From: Pseudoduganella albidiflava
Lineage (GTDB): Bacteria; Pseudomonadota; Gammaproteobacteria; Burkholderiales; Burkholderiaceae_D
Length of the DNA: 64,000 nt
Direction: 5' to 3'
NCBI RefSeq assembly: GCF_004322755.1
Contig: NZ_CP036401.1
Coordinates: 124,001-188,000 of the forward strand
The translations under genes were made by a program, and so were the position numbers. The notes under the pieces were generated by a model. It was not told where the DNA came from. It was given only the letters and a program-made list of their open reading frames with translations, and ran no database searches. Positions 9,223 through 17,026 of the stretch are shown here, piece by piece (the first letter of the stretch is position 1; every line of letters begins with the position of its first letter).

Positions 9223-9525
9223 AGAAGCACGACCGGCGCGGCAAAAGTTTTTGTCCTGCGTCCCGACACCCATAATACGCATTTCACGATGACCTGGCGC
9301 GACGGCGGCATTGACATCGTTGTGCTGCGCGGCGACGACTAGTTGCGGCATGCTACTAGGGCGTGAACGCCATGCTGAAGCCCCGCGCACCGGCGCTCAC
9401 CCAGCGTTTCCACCTCACCGGCGCGCCGAGCGCGATGGCACCGGCATCACCATCGAGCGGCAACATCAGGCACACCCGGCGAAGTGCTGCTGCGCGTCCG
9501 CACGGATGACGGCAAGCAATTGACC
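9223..9525 (+). pseudogene. rhs fragment C
   Basis: Similar to intact rhs at about 2256-2550: FVLRPDTHNTHFTMTWRDGG, then VNAMLKPRAPALTQRFHLT in a shifted frame, then GTGITIERQHQA. It carries a TAG, frameshifts and small deletions, so it cannot be translated through. It ends about 24 bases before the next VOC-type gene. Confidence 0.88.
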
Positions 9526-9548
9526 ACCTAGTAAGGTCTTATGTCGCT

Positions 9549-9959
9549 ATGGCAACCGTTAATATTATAATTCCCGTTAATAGTGAAAACCATGACGAGG
9601 TTAAGCTTTATTACCTTAATGCATTATTGTGTAAAGAGGGTGATGGGTTACTATTTCTGCCAATTGAGAATGATTCCATTGCGCTACTTATAATGAACGC
9701 TAGTAGTGAGGATGAGCCACTCTCCACTGCGAGAAAGCAACTGCCTCATTTTTCGTTTGAAGTGCAAAGGAATTTCTTGTCGTTTTGCTTGGCGGCGTAT
9801 AAGCGGGGTGCCCTCTTTGATATGGCATGCAGGCATCCTGGTGGTTACTATGCCCGCCTTTTCGACCCTGTTGGGAATCAATTCGAGATTTGGTGCAGTA
9901 GTGACGAGGACGACTATATTGTTGAAACTGACCAAATGCCATTCTTTTACACATATTAA
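9549..9959 (+). CDS. Single-domain VOC-fold protein, orphan immunity candidate
   Basis: 136 aa, one VOC-like module: VNIIIPVNSENHDEVKLYYL at the N-terminus and GGYYARLFDPVGNQFEIWC near the C-terminus, ending in an acidic stretch and QMPFFYTY. It is closest to the second half of the 8299-9192 protein. Codon use is AT-rich. It follows an rhs fragment and precedes a short GC-rich segment. An ATG at 9541 is out of frame and gives only nine codons. Function is unknown; immunity to an Rhs-type toxin is inferred from location only. Confidence 0.65.
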   Translation: MATVNIIIPVNSENHDEVKLYYLNALLCKEGDGLLFLPIENDSIALLIMNASSEDEPLSTARKQLPHFSFEVQRNFLSFCLAAYKRGALFDMACRHPGGYYARLFDPVGNQFEIWCSSDEDDYIVETDQMPFFYTY

Positions 9960-10148
9960 CTGTATAGTTTCTATGGATTCATTCAATAATATGCAAGAAA
10001 TAAAGTCCCGGACATGGCGGCCCGCGCCGTCGAGGACTTTGCCCTCAGTAAGCGCCTGATCGGAGAGCGTTCAGAATATCTTCCGAAAAGACAAGCCGGT
10101 TCGATCTCGCAGCCCGCCGAGCTGTCGGCCAAGAAAGGTGGCGGTAAC

Positions 10149-10814
10149 ATGACAAATATATTTGACAATATCGAGTTGCTGGAAAAGCGCGACGAACTTC
10201 GTGATAGTTTTATGCGCAAGAAGGAAGATAAGTCTTCTTTACAGAAGTATTCTACATTGATTGATGTCATTGATGAGTGGAAGTATTCAACTGGTCCAAT
10301 ATTTGATCAGCCACCTTATACTTCTGAGATGAGCGGTTTTGATGGTGGAAGGTTGCTGAAAAGAAGTTTTCGCGACCCTTTTGAGGCGAGGCTGAAGGGT
10401 GCCTATAGCTCTGGGTTTAAAAATGGTGCGCACGTGGTAACTATAGATCCTTCCAAGCCAGCCAGTACTCCCATAGTCGCAACTTTCTTTTCGCATGGTT
10501 CTGATGTAATCGATAGCTCATCTATAAGAATTTATAATAATAGTTTGCATTCTTCCCTAAAGCAGCCTGAATTGATAGGGGTGAAGCAAATATTTAATTA
10601 CAGTCTTGGCATCAAAGTCTGCGTAGGCGTAGGGAGTCGAAATTCTTATACAATAATTATATATTATTGCGACAGCGAGGGTCTGGTTAGTGCAGCATCA
10701 ATGGCAACTGCGCCTTTCGATGTGCAAGCTAATTATAGATTTGAATACGATAGCGAGCGTAAACTCTGTGCAGTAACTTCTGGCGTCGATATTTGGAGAA
10801 GGAAAAGTCTATAA
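10149..10814 (+). CDS. Unrecognised protein, orphan immunity candidate
   Basis: 221 aa from ATG 10149, preceded by AAAGGTGGCGGTAAC, a good ribosome binding site. The frame stays open upstream to 10014 through a markedly GC-rich 130-base stretch (MAARAVEDFALSKRLIGERS...), which looks like a separate relic rather than the true N-terminus. The protein has a charged N-terminal helix region (about 5-40), then a mixed beta-rich body with no signal peptide or membrane segment. I do not recognise the family. AT-rich composition and its place between rhs fragments C and D suggest a transferred immunity gene. Confidence 0.55.
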   Translation: MTNIFDNIELLEKRDELRDSFMRKKEDKSSLQKYSTLIDVIDEWKYSTGPIFDQPPYTSEMSGFDGGRLLKRSFRDPFEARLKGAYSSGFKNGAHVVTIDPSKPASTPIVATFFSHGSDVIDSSSIRIYNNSLHSSLKQPELIGVKQIFNYSLGIKVCVGVGSRNSYTIIIYYCDSEGLVSAASMATAPFDVQANYRFEYDSERKLCAVTSGVDIWRRKSL

Positions 10815-10815
10815 A

Positions 10816-10965
10816 TTTTGGCCGCAACGAAGTGGCCATTGCCTATCTAAACGATGACACCACGCGCGTGACGGATCCGGACGGCAGTGTGCTGGACGCT
10901 GCGCGTGATGGAACTCGTCAACGGCGACGACGAATCGTGTTCTCTACCTAGGCAGAATAACCTCG
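10816..10965 (+). pseudogene. rhs fragment D (from a different part of rhs)
   Basis: The first half matches intact rhs at about 2995-3070 (GRNEVAIAYLNDDTTRVTDPDGSVL); the second half jumps to about 3793-3850 (LRVMELVNGDDESCS). About 720 bases are missing in between. Unlike the other fragments it lies after an immunity-like gene and derives from the YD-repeat region. Confidence 0.85.
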
Positions 10966-11091
10966 ACCACACGCTGCGGCTTAACAAATTACCGCTTTAC
11001 AAAACGGAGTGCGGAAGGCGACCGATATGAAGACGGGTGATTAAGACAGGTATATTAGATCATCGAGACGCTATTGATGGGAGGGTAATTG

Positions 11092-11208
11092 ATGGATACC
11101 GATGCGACATTGAAAAGGATTCGACTACAGATCAAGCACGGTCGGACTGAAGGCATCGCGGAGAAGCTCGAAGAAATGCTCTCCAGTTTTAGGAGCACTA
11201 AAGAATAG
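11092..11208 (+). CDS. Small ORF, 38 aa, possibly the first part of a broken gene
   Basis: ATG 11092 is preceded by GGGAGGGTAATTG, a strong ribosome binding site, and encodes a charged, helix-prone peptide beginning MDTDATLKRIRLQIKHGRTE. It ends with TAG at 11206. The same frame then stays open to 11328, overlapping the next gene start, so the two parts may be one gene of about 78 codons interrupted by a nonsense codon. I do not recognise it. An N-terminal remnant or a small regulator of the following gene are both possible. Confidence 0.4.
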   Translation: MDTDATLKRIRLQIKHGRTEGIAEKLEEMLSSFRSTKE

Positions 11209-11324
11209 ATTCCTGTACTTGAGGTATATGTATTGAATTATCTACCGAATGCCGGGTTGCATCAGCAAGCAGATTTAGAAGCAGATGCCGTCTGCCTACT
11301 GCTTGCCTACTCATCGAGAAAACA

Positions 11325-11831
11325 ATGATTTTCAGAGAAACAGAGTTATATGTGGCACTCAAGTGCATCGGCAGGCTTCTGTTGAATCTGGAATCCAGAA
11401 AGTTAACCGTGCCTGCTGAGATTTCGCTTTTTGTCGAAGATCTTTGGCTCGTGTTACGAGGGCAGAAAAACAGGGTTGCACTGACAAAAATCGATCGAAA
11501 AATAGAGCGATTGATAGTCGATGAGCAAGATGCTGGGTTTGAAGAATCTTTAGTCAACCGGGGTTATTACGCTTTGTCTTGCCTGATATTGTACCTGCAG
11601 GAAGGGCATTCTTTGTCGATCCAGCACATATTGGAAGAGGCGCTTGAGTCGTTTCGATACGAAGCTGCAAACGACTATCTGAACGCTTTGGGAGGGCTTG
11701 CAATGGTACTCAGCGATTCGGAAGAAGATGAGATTGAAGCAGATACGAGAGTTTCTTCCGAAAAGGAAAAGCAATCGGAAGATAAGTATCTTGCAGGGAA
11801 AATAGTGGACTGGGCGAACGTCATCCGTTAA
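11325..11831 (+). CDS. Unrecognised acidic, helical protein, orphan immunity candidate
   Basis: 168 aa, mostly helix-forming and acidic, with a C-terminal segment rich in Asp/Glu (SDSEEDEIEADTRVSSEKEK) before WANVIR. There is no signal peptide or membrane segment. The start ATG overlaps the stop of an open frame continuing from the 38-aa ORF, suggesting translational coupling in an ancestral arrangement. It is AT-rich relative to the chromosome. The family is not recognised; location between rhs fragments D and E suggests immunity by association only. Confidence 0.55.
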   Translation: MIFRETELYVALKCIGRLLLNLESRKLTVPAEISLFVEDLWLVLRGQKNRVALTKIDRKIERLIVDEQDAGFEESLVNRGYYALSCLILYLQEGHSLSIQHILEEALESFRYEAANDYLNALGGLAMVLSDSEEDEIEADTRVSSEKEKQSEDKYLAGKIVDWANVIR

Positions 11832-11929
11832 TCCACTGGCGGCGCGGTTGAGTTGGCCGCTTGCACGCTCCCTTTGTCGCAGCGCAGGAGCCTGGTCTAT
11901 CAGGAAGCCAGTAACATCGCACTTTGTAA

Positions 11930-12285
11930 GCGGCGCTGACACCCGGCGAGCAGCACGCCCTTTGCGGCGAGGGTGTTATCCGCGCGCCGCGATATGACAC
12001 GCAGTTCACGCTGACCTGGCGAGACGGCAGCACCTGTAATCTATCTTCAGTGCCGGGACTGCCGCCGCAGAGTAACGATGGTGTGAACGCCATGCCGAAA
12101 CCTCCTCGACCTGTCCCGCGACCGTTGCCACAGTCTTGCCTGGCGTGCGTGATGGCGGTGGCATCACTATCGAGACGGCACGACCATGCGTGCTTGACGA
12201 AGCGCTGCTGCGTAAGTGCGGACGACGGCGCAATGGTCGAAGTGTTGCGTGATGCTTACTTGCCAAACGAAATCGCACTAGATTG
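11930..12285 (+). pseudogene. rhs fragment E
   Basis: Strongly degenerate copy of intact rhs about 2239-2590. The clearest match is bases 12000-12033 (TQFTLTWRDGST), followed by recognisable but frameshifted versions of NDGVNAMPKP and the VEVLRDAYLP equivalent of VIEALRDAWLP. It has several stops and indels. It ends about 20 bases before the next immunity-like gene, repeating the arrangement seen with fragments A and C. Confidence 0.8.
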
Positions 12286-12306
12286 TGTGGCACTTTTGGA
12301 GTGTAC

Positions 12307-12807
12307 ATGAGGAAACACTGGAAAGATCTGGTTGTAGTAGCCGCGCCATTCATTGAATATTTGGACAGAGATGCTTACTTCACGAAACCATATAGTGGAG
12401 ATGGATCGAATAAATTAATTATTCAGGATGGTAAAGCTGCGTTTAAATATGCGTCGGACGATTCGTTTGATGATTTCGACGAATGGGAGACGGTTACAGA
12501 TTCAGAAGCGGTGTTCCCGGAGAGTTTCGACTGGAGCAGCTGGATCGACCACAATCTGCACAAGAACAGGTACTTTGGCATCGAAGCAAAGAACTTCAAT
12601 GGTGCCGATATAAAACTTACGCAAGGACCTTGCCTGTTGCATGAACTGATGATCCGGGATATGAGAATAATACTGAACTGCTATTCCAATGAGTATTTTC
12701 CCGATATCTGGAAGACTATTCTGGATGTATATCTGCACGACGGGTTTCCTTGCGGATGGGATGGACGGTATCCTGAAGGAAAGCTGGTCGTTTTCTCGAA
12801 CTTCTAG
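12307..12807 (+). CDS. Unrecognised protein, orphan immunity candidate
   Basis: 166 aa from ATG 12307, with GGAG at 12298-12301. GTG 12283 in frame would add eight residues but lacks a better ribosome site. The protein is rich in Asp and Trp (DEWETVTDSE, FDWSSWIDHNLHKNRYFGIE) and ends GFPCGWDGRYPEGKLVVFSNF split over two strands-like segments. That tail resembles small proteins found beside Rhs effectors, but I cannot name a family. It is cytoplasmic, with no membrane segment. Gene position behind rhs fragment E supports an immunity role as inference. Confidence 0.55.
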   Translation: MRKHWKDLVVVAAPFIEYLDRDAYFTKPYSGDGSNKLIIQDGKAAFKYASDDSFDDFDEWETVTDSEAVFPESFDWSSWIDHNLHKNRYFGIEAKNFNGADIKLTQGPCLLHELMIRDMRIILNCYSNEYFPDIWKTILDVYLHDGFPCGWDGRYPEGKLVVFSNF

Positions 12808-13137
12808 CTCGCGATCAATCCAAGGTCACTCGTCATGTTGCAGTCCTGCCCCTTCCCAGCTTTGATTTGAACCCGGTACTCCAGCGTGAAACATGGCGAC
12901 GGCAGCATCCATCGTCGGCCCATGCTCGGCATCGCTGCGAATGACGGCAACGCCGCTAGGCTGCGCTGGCCCTGGTCTGCAATGGCTTCGGAGGCCGGCT
13001 GATCTGGCGCTTTCAAGGTTCAAGAACTGACACTGGCTCGCATGGCACCGATGCCGATTACATCGAAACCCGTATAGAACCGGATTGCGCTGCCGCATGT
13101 TTCTTGCGTGAACCATCACGAAGAACACTCCCAAGCG
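12808..13137. other. Intergenic stretch with no supported gene
   Basis: About 330 bases between the last array gene and the receptor terminator. GC-rich pieces such as 12880-12990 resemble decayed coding DNA (a frame reading RYSSVKHGDGSIHRRP is open briefly) and may be another degraded rhs relic. I could not align it convincingly to the intact gene. No RNA gene is seen. Confidence 0.5.
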
Positions 13138-13177
13138 CAAAAAAAAATGGCCCTGCAGGCAGCAAGCCCGCAGGGCC
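13138..13177 (-). terminator. Rho-independent terminator of the TonB receptor gene
   Basis: Inverted repeat GGCCCTGC (13149-13156) and GCAGGGCC (13170-13177), followed on the minus strand by a run of T residues (the A run just left of 13149). It lies about 45 bases past the receptor stop codon. Confidence 0.9.
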
Positions 13178-13222
13178 CAAACCGGCACTGTCGCGCCGGC
13201 GTCCTTGGACGATGGGTGTCCG

Positions 13223-15973
13223 TCAGAACTTGTAGTTCACACCGAACAGCACGGTGCGGCCATACTTGGCATATTCCAGCTGGCGATCCTTGCGGTTCGC
13301 ATAGGTTTCATACGCGGCATTGTTCAGGTTATTCACCTGCAGCAGCAGACCCAGGCCCTTGTAGCGGCCGTCGTTGAAGGTGTAGCCCACCTGCGCGTCC
13401 ACCGTCGGGGCGTCGTGCACGAAGCGCAGCTGGCGGTCGCCGGCGAAATTGCCGATCTCGCCCACATAATCGGAACGGCGGCGGCCGCTGACGCGTGTCG
13501 AGAATCCCGCCTTTTCATAGTAGAGCGTGATGTTCGAAACATTGCGGGACAGGCCCGGCAGCTGGATTTTGCCGATCGCCGAATTGACTTCCTTGATGTC
13601 GATGCCGCTTTCCGTCCAGGAGGAGCTGGCCAGCACGCCAAAGCCATCCAGCGCCGGCGTCAGCAGTTCCAGCGGCACCGACACGGTCAGTTCGGCACCT
13701 TTCAAGATGCCGCCATCGCCGTTGTACGATGTGGTGTACTGGCCGAAGTTGGAAATGGCGTTCGTGCCCGGTGTGAATTGCGAGAAATCGCGCGTTTCCG
13801 AGAAGGTGTAGATATACGTGTCCAGTTTCTTGTAGAAACCGGCCAGCGCGACATAGCCCTTCTTGTCGAAATACTTTTCATACGAAACATCGAATGCCTT
13901 GGCGCGCCATGGATCGAGCTTGCTGTTGCCGCCACTGCCATTCGGCAGGCGGGTACCGCTGGCAACGCTGAAGTTGAAGCCCGCGTTGAGCTGGTCCACG
14001 CGGGGGCGGGCGATCTGCTTCGCCAGCGAGAAGCGCAGGGTCTGGCTGTCGTCCAGGCTGATCGCCAGGTTCATGCTCGGCAGCACGTCGGTGTACTTCT
14101 TGCCGCTTTCGATCGGGTGGGCCACGCCCGCCGCATCGGCGTACAGCGATTCCGACGACTGGTCGGTGCGGATGATCTGCGCACCGATATTGCCGCGCAC
14201 GGGATAGCCACCGATCTCGCTGTCGATATTGGCGCGGGCGAAGGCTGTCGTGATTTTCTCCGTGACGTCCCACGCCCGGCTGATCGTGCCGGCATTGTTT
14301 GCCAGGCTGTAGTTGATCGGGTCGAAGTACTTGGCGATCACCGCCGGCACATTCCAGGATGGCACGATGCCGGCGCCGGCAAATCCCAGGTCGACCGGCG
14401 CGTACAGCAGGTCGCTGGAAATCGTCGGCGTGCCCTTGGCGAACAGCTGGCCTTCGGGCTGGCGCTTGGTCTTGGTGCGGTCGCTGTAGTTGACGCCGAC
14501 GTCGAAGCCGGAAAGGTAGTTTTCAATTGCCGCCGGCGCCGGCAGGTTTGCCGCTACCTTCAGGCTCGCCAGCCGGTCCTTCAGGTGCGGCGAGTAGGTC
14601 TTGCCATAGCCATAGATCGAATTGCCTGTATGCAGGATGGCCGGGTTGCTGTAGTCGAGCTGGCCGGACAGGTGTGCGAACTGGCCGGTGCGCCAGCCGA
14701 CCGTCATCAGCGGATCGTTGAACGCGCCGCCATCCGCGGTCTGCAATTGCAGGTTGTTCTCCAGGTAAGTCTCGTCGCGCTTGGCCTGCGAATAGTTGGC
14801 ATCGACGACCAGCGACCAGTCACCGAAATTGAAGCGGTTGCCCCAGCCGGCGGTGCGGATCCGGTCTTCGCGGTGATTATGCTGGCCGCGCACCAGGGGA
14901 TAGGCGCCCGTGGCGGTCCCGCCGATCAGCGTGTTGTCGACGATATTGGTGCTCGCGTAGTTGAAGCCGATCGGGTTGTTGTTGCCGTTGAAGCCGCCCA
15001 GGTTGACTTCGAACTGGTTGTTCGTGTCGACCTGCTTGAAGTTCGACGCGAAGACATCGAGGGTACTGGTCCACATGCGGCTCGGGCGGTATTCCAGCAC
15101 GCCGATCACGCCGGTGCGGGTCAGGCGGCCGCTTTTCGCCAGCGCCTTGACACCGGCCGTGACGTAGGTGCCGGCCGGCACGCCGGAAATGCGCGTCTGG
15201 TCGAACGGTTCGTAGGTGCCGGTTTCATTGTCCAGGATCGGCGACTCCATGTTCGCCACGCCCAGCGCCACGCCGATGGTGCGGTTGGCGAATTGATCGA
15301 TGTAGCTGGCGCTGACGCGGTGGCCATGGTCCTTCGCATCGGCGATCTTGCCCAGCGAGTTTTTCTCGCCCCGCACGTTGAACGAAATCGTGCGCCCGGG
15401 GAACGACAGCGGCCGCACGGTCTGCATGTCGATCGTGCCGGACAGGCCCTGGCCCACCAGGCCGGCATCCGGCGTCTTGTGCACGGTGACCGCGCTCAGC
15501 AGCTCCGACGGGTACTGGTCGAACTCCACGCTGCGGTTGTCGCCCGTGCTCACCTGCTCGCGGCCGTTCAGCAGGGTGGTGGCGAAGTCGGGCGACAGGC
15601 CGCGCACGCTGATCACCTGTGCCCGTCCCGCCACGCGCTGGGCGGCCAGGCCCGGCAGGCGCGCGATGGATTCCGCGATGCTCGTGTCGGGCAGCTTGCC
15701 GATGTCCTCGGCGGAAATCGATTCCACGATGGACGTGGCGTCTTTCTTCACGGAGATGGCATCCTCGATGCCGCGGCGGATGCCCGAGACCTTCACCGTG
15801 GCGATGCTGCCGTCTCCTGTGCTCGTGGTAGTGGCTGGCGCGGCGGCTGCGGCAACGGCATCCTGGGCCATTGCCGGGATACTCGATAACGACAGGAGCA
15901 CTGCGCAGGCGGTGGCAATGGGATGCAGCGGGAAGCAGGCAAGCGAACTGCGGGACGATACTTGGTCGTGCAT
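13223..15973 (-). CDS. TonB-dependent outer membrane receptor (Xanthomonas/Caulobacter type)
   Basis: 916 aa. ATG at 15973 is chosen over upstream in-frame starts because GGAGAC sits six bases before it and it begins a proper signal peptide ending near PAMA at residue 36. The plug follows with ESISAEDIGKLPDTSIAESIARLPG and VISVRGLSPDFATTLLNGRE, typical of the large TIGR01782-type receptors. The barrel ends in a terminal aromatic residue (VLFGVNYKF). It imports a large substrate, often an oligosaccharide in this subfamily, energised by TonB-ExbBD. It is transcribed away from the TetR gene at 16279 across 305 bases, but the palindrome there lies near the TetR start, so shared control is uncertain. 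Confidence 0.9.
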   Translation of the reverse strand: MHDQVSSRSSLACFPLHPIATACAVLLSLSSIPAMAQDAVAAAAAPATTTSTGDGSIATVKVSGIRRGIEDAISVKKDATSIVESISAEDIGKLPDTSIAESIARLPGLAAQRVAGRAQVISVRGLSPDFATTLLNGREQVSTGDNRSVEFDQYPSELLSAVTVHKTPDAGLVGQGLSGTIDMQTVRPLSFPGRTISFNVRGEKNSLGKIADAKDHGHRVSASYIDQFANRTIGVALGVANMESPILDNETGTYEPFDQTRISGVPAGTYVTAGVKALAKSGRLTRTGVIGVLEYRPSRMWTSTLDVFASNFKQVDTNNQFEVNLGGFNGNNNPIGFNYASTNIVDNTLIGGTATGAYPLVRGQHNHREDRIRTAGWGNRFNFGDWSLVVDANYSQAKRDETYLENNLQLQTADGGAFNDPLMTVGWRTGQFAHLSGQLDYSNPAILHTGNSIYGYGKTYSPHLKDRLASLKVAANLPAPAAIENYLSGFDVGVNYSDRTKTKRQPEGQLFAKGTPTISSDLLYAPVDLGFAGAGIVPSWNVPAVIAKYFDPINYSLANNAGTISRAWDVTEKITTAFARANIDSEIGGYPVRGNIGAQIIRTDQSSESLYADAAGVAHPIESGKKYTDVLPSMNLAISLDDSQTLRFSLAKQIARPRVDQLNAGFNFSVASGTRLPNGSGGNSKLDPWRAKAFDVSYEKYFDKKGYVALAGFYKKLDTYIYTFSETRDFSQFTPGTNAISNFGQYTTSYNGDGGILKGAELTVSVPLELLTPALDGFGVLASSSWTESGIDIKEVNSAIGKIQLPGLSRNVSNITLYYEKAGFSTRVSGRRRSDYVGEIGNFAGDRQLRFVHDAPTVDAQVGYTFNDGRYKGLGLLLQVNNLNNAAYETYANRKDRQLEYAKYGRTVLFGVNYKF

Positions 15974-16254
15974 TGATGTCTCCAATGGTTTTCGAAAAGT
16001 GCTGCTTTGGCCACGCTCTACTGGCGGTTCGACCGTTTGTACTAAAACTAGATATCCGGATTGACGAAACTGTATCAAAAATACACGCGCCGTAAACGGT
16101 AAACGCGGCTTCTATCCTCTGCTGGCGTTAGAAGTTGTATTTTCCATACAGTCGTCGAAATGGCATTATGTACCGCGACTACATATATAAATGTAGTCGG
16201 CGCATTCGGATATGGGTGCCATCGCTGCGCCGATAACAGCCAGTTGACAGCCAA

Positions 16255-16270
16255 CCTACCAGAAGGTAGG
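16255..16270. promoter_or_regulatory. Operator palindrome 1, probable TetR binding site
   Basis: Perfect inverted repeat CCTACCAGAAGGTAGG, eight bases before the TetR-family start codon and overlapping its ribosome binding region. A second 16-bp version (CCTACCAACTAGTAGG) lies before the next gene at 16976. This is the expected layout for autoregulation plus target control by the TetR protein. Confidence 0.75.
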
Positions 16271-16278
16271 CTTCGTCC

Positions 16279-16863
16279 ATGGCAAAATTGTCGAACACTT
16301 CCGAAGAAATCCTGGCGTGCGCGCGCGGCCTCATCGTCGCAGGCGGCTACAACGCTTTCAGCTATGCGGACATCGCCGACGTGGTCGGCATACGCAAAGC
16401 CAGCATCCATCACCATTTCCCGAACAAGGTCGACTTGGTCAAGGCGCTCGTCGTGCAGCACCGCCAGGCAACCGAAGAAGGGCTCGGCAATCTACGCCAC
16501 GCCATTCCCGATGCCATGGGACAGCTGCGCGCGTATGTGGGGTACTGGGAACAGTGCATCAGCGACCTGAGTGCGCCGTTTTGTATCTGCGCACTGCTGG
16601 CCGGGGAGTTGCCAGTCCTGCCAGCGGAAATCGCGGTGGAAGTACGCGCATATTTCCGCTTTCTGTCGGGGTGGATGGCATCGGTGCTGGAGCAGGGGAT
16701 GCGCGAGGGAACCGTCCGGTCCGCGAATGGCCCGCAAGTCGAGGCGGAGGTTCTCATGGCAAGCATTCATGGGGCAATGCTGTCCGCCCGGGCCTACGGC
16801 GATGTCGCCGTCTTCGCCACGGTGGCGGAAAGCCAGCTGGCCCGCTACTCGACGGAGTCATAG
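16279..16863 (+). CDS. TetR/AcrR-family transcriptional regulator
   Basis: 194 aa. N-terminal helix-turn-helix (about 10-55) with the family signature YADIADVVGIRKASIHHHFPNK; C-terminal ligand-binding domain with Cys residues in APFCICALLAGELP. The SIHHHF recognition helix and PFCICALLA segment are common in regulators of small membrane-protein or oxidoreductase genes. Matching palindromes before its own start and before 17027 suggest that it represses itself and the downstream membrane protein. The ligand is not deducible. Confidence 0.9.
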   Translation: MAKLSNTSEEILACARGLIVAGGYNAFSYADIADVVGIRKASIHHHFPNKVDLVKALVVQHRQATEEGLGNLRHAIPDAMGQLRAYVGYWEQCISDLSAPFCICALLAGELPVLPAEIAVEVRAYFRFLSGWMASVLEQGMREGTVRSANGPQVEAEVLMASIHGAMLSARAYGDVAVFATVAESQLARYSTES

Positions 16864-16975
16864 GCCCTCTGCATATGCCACTTGCTGCGTCGAGACGGAG
16901 TAGTAACCGGCGCCGCATGCCCAGCCAGTTCTCATGAGCTGCCGATCTGCGCTGCCGATTTTTTTGATCGATCTA

Positions 16976-16991
16976 CCTACCAACTAGTAGG
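16976..16991. promoter_or_regulatory. Operator palindrome 2, probable TetR binding site
   Basis: CCTACCAACTAGTAGG, sharing CCTACCA and GTAGG in the same register with the palindrome at 16255. It lies 35 bases before the start of the membrane protein gene at 17027. Confidence 0.75.
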
Positions 16992-17026
16992 CAGATAACC
17001 GGATTCTTAACGATGGGAGCAGCAAC

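Noticed and set aside
8299..9959. Glyoxalase/bleomycin resistance enzymes in ordinary metabolism
   Set aside because: Not excluded, but there is no metabolic neighbour, composition is foreign and copies are tied to rhs fragments; listed as immunity candidates with moderate confidence.
10014..10148. Longer start for the 221-aa orphan gene
   Set aside because: The added 45 residues are in GC-rich DNA unlike the gene body, and the ATG at 10149 has the better ribosome site; kept as a finding instead.
13205..15889. 894-codon open frame on the plus strand opposite the TonB receptor
   Set aside because: It lies antisense to a clear receptor with signal peptide, plug and barrel end; composition is that of a reverse-frame shadow.
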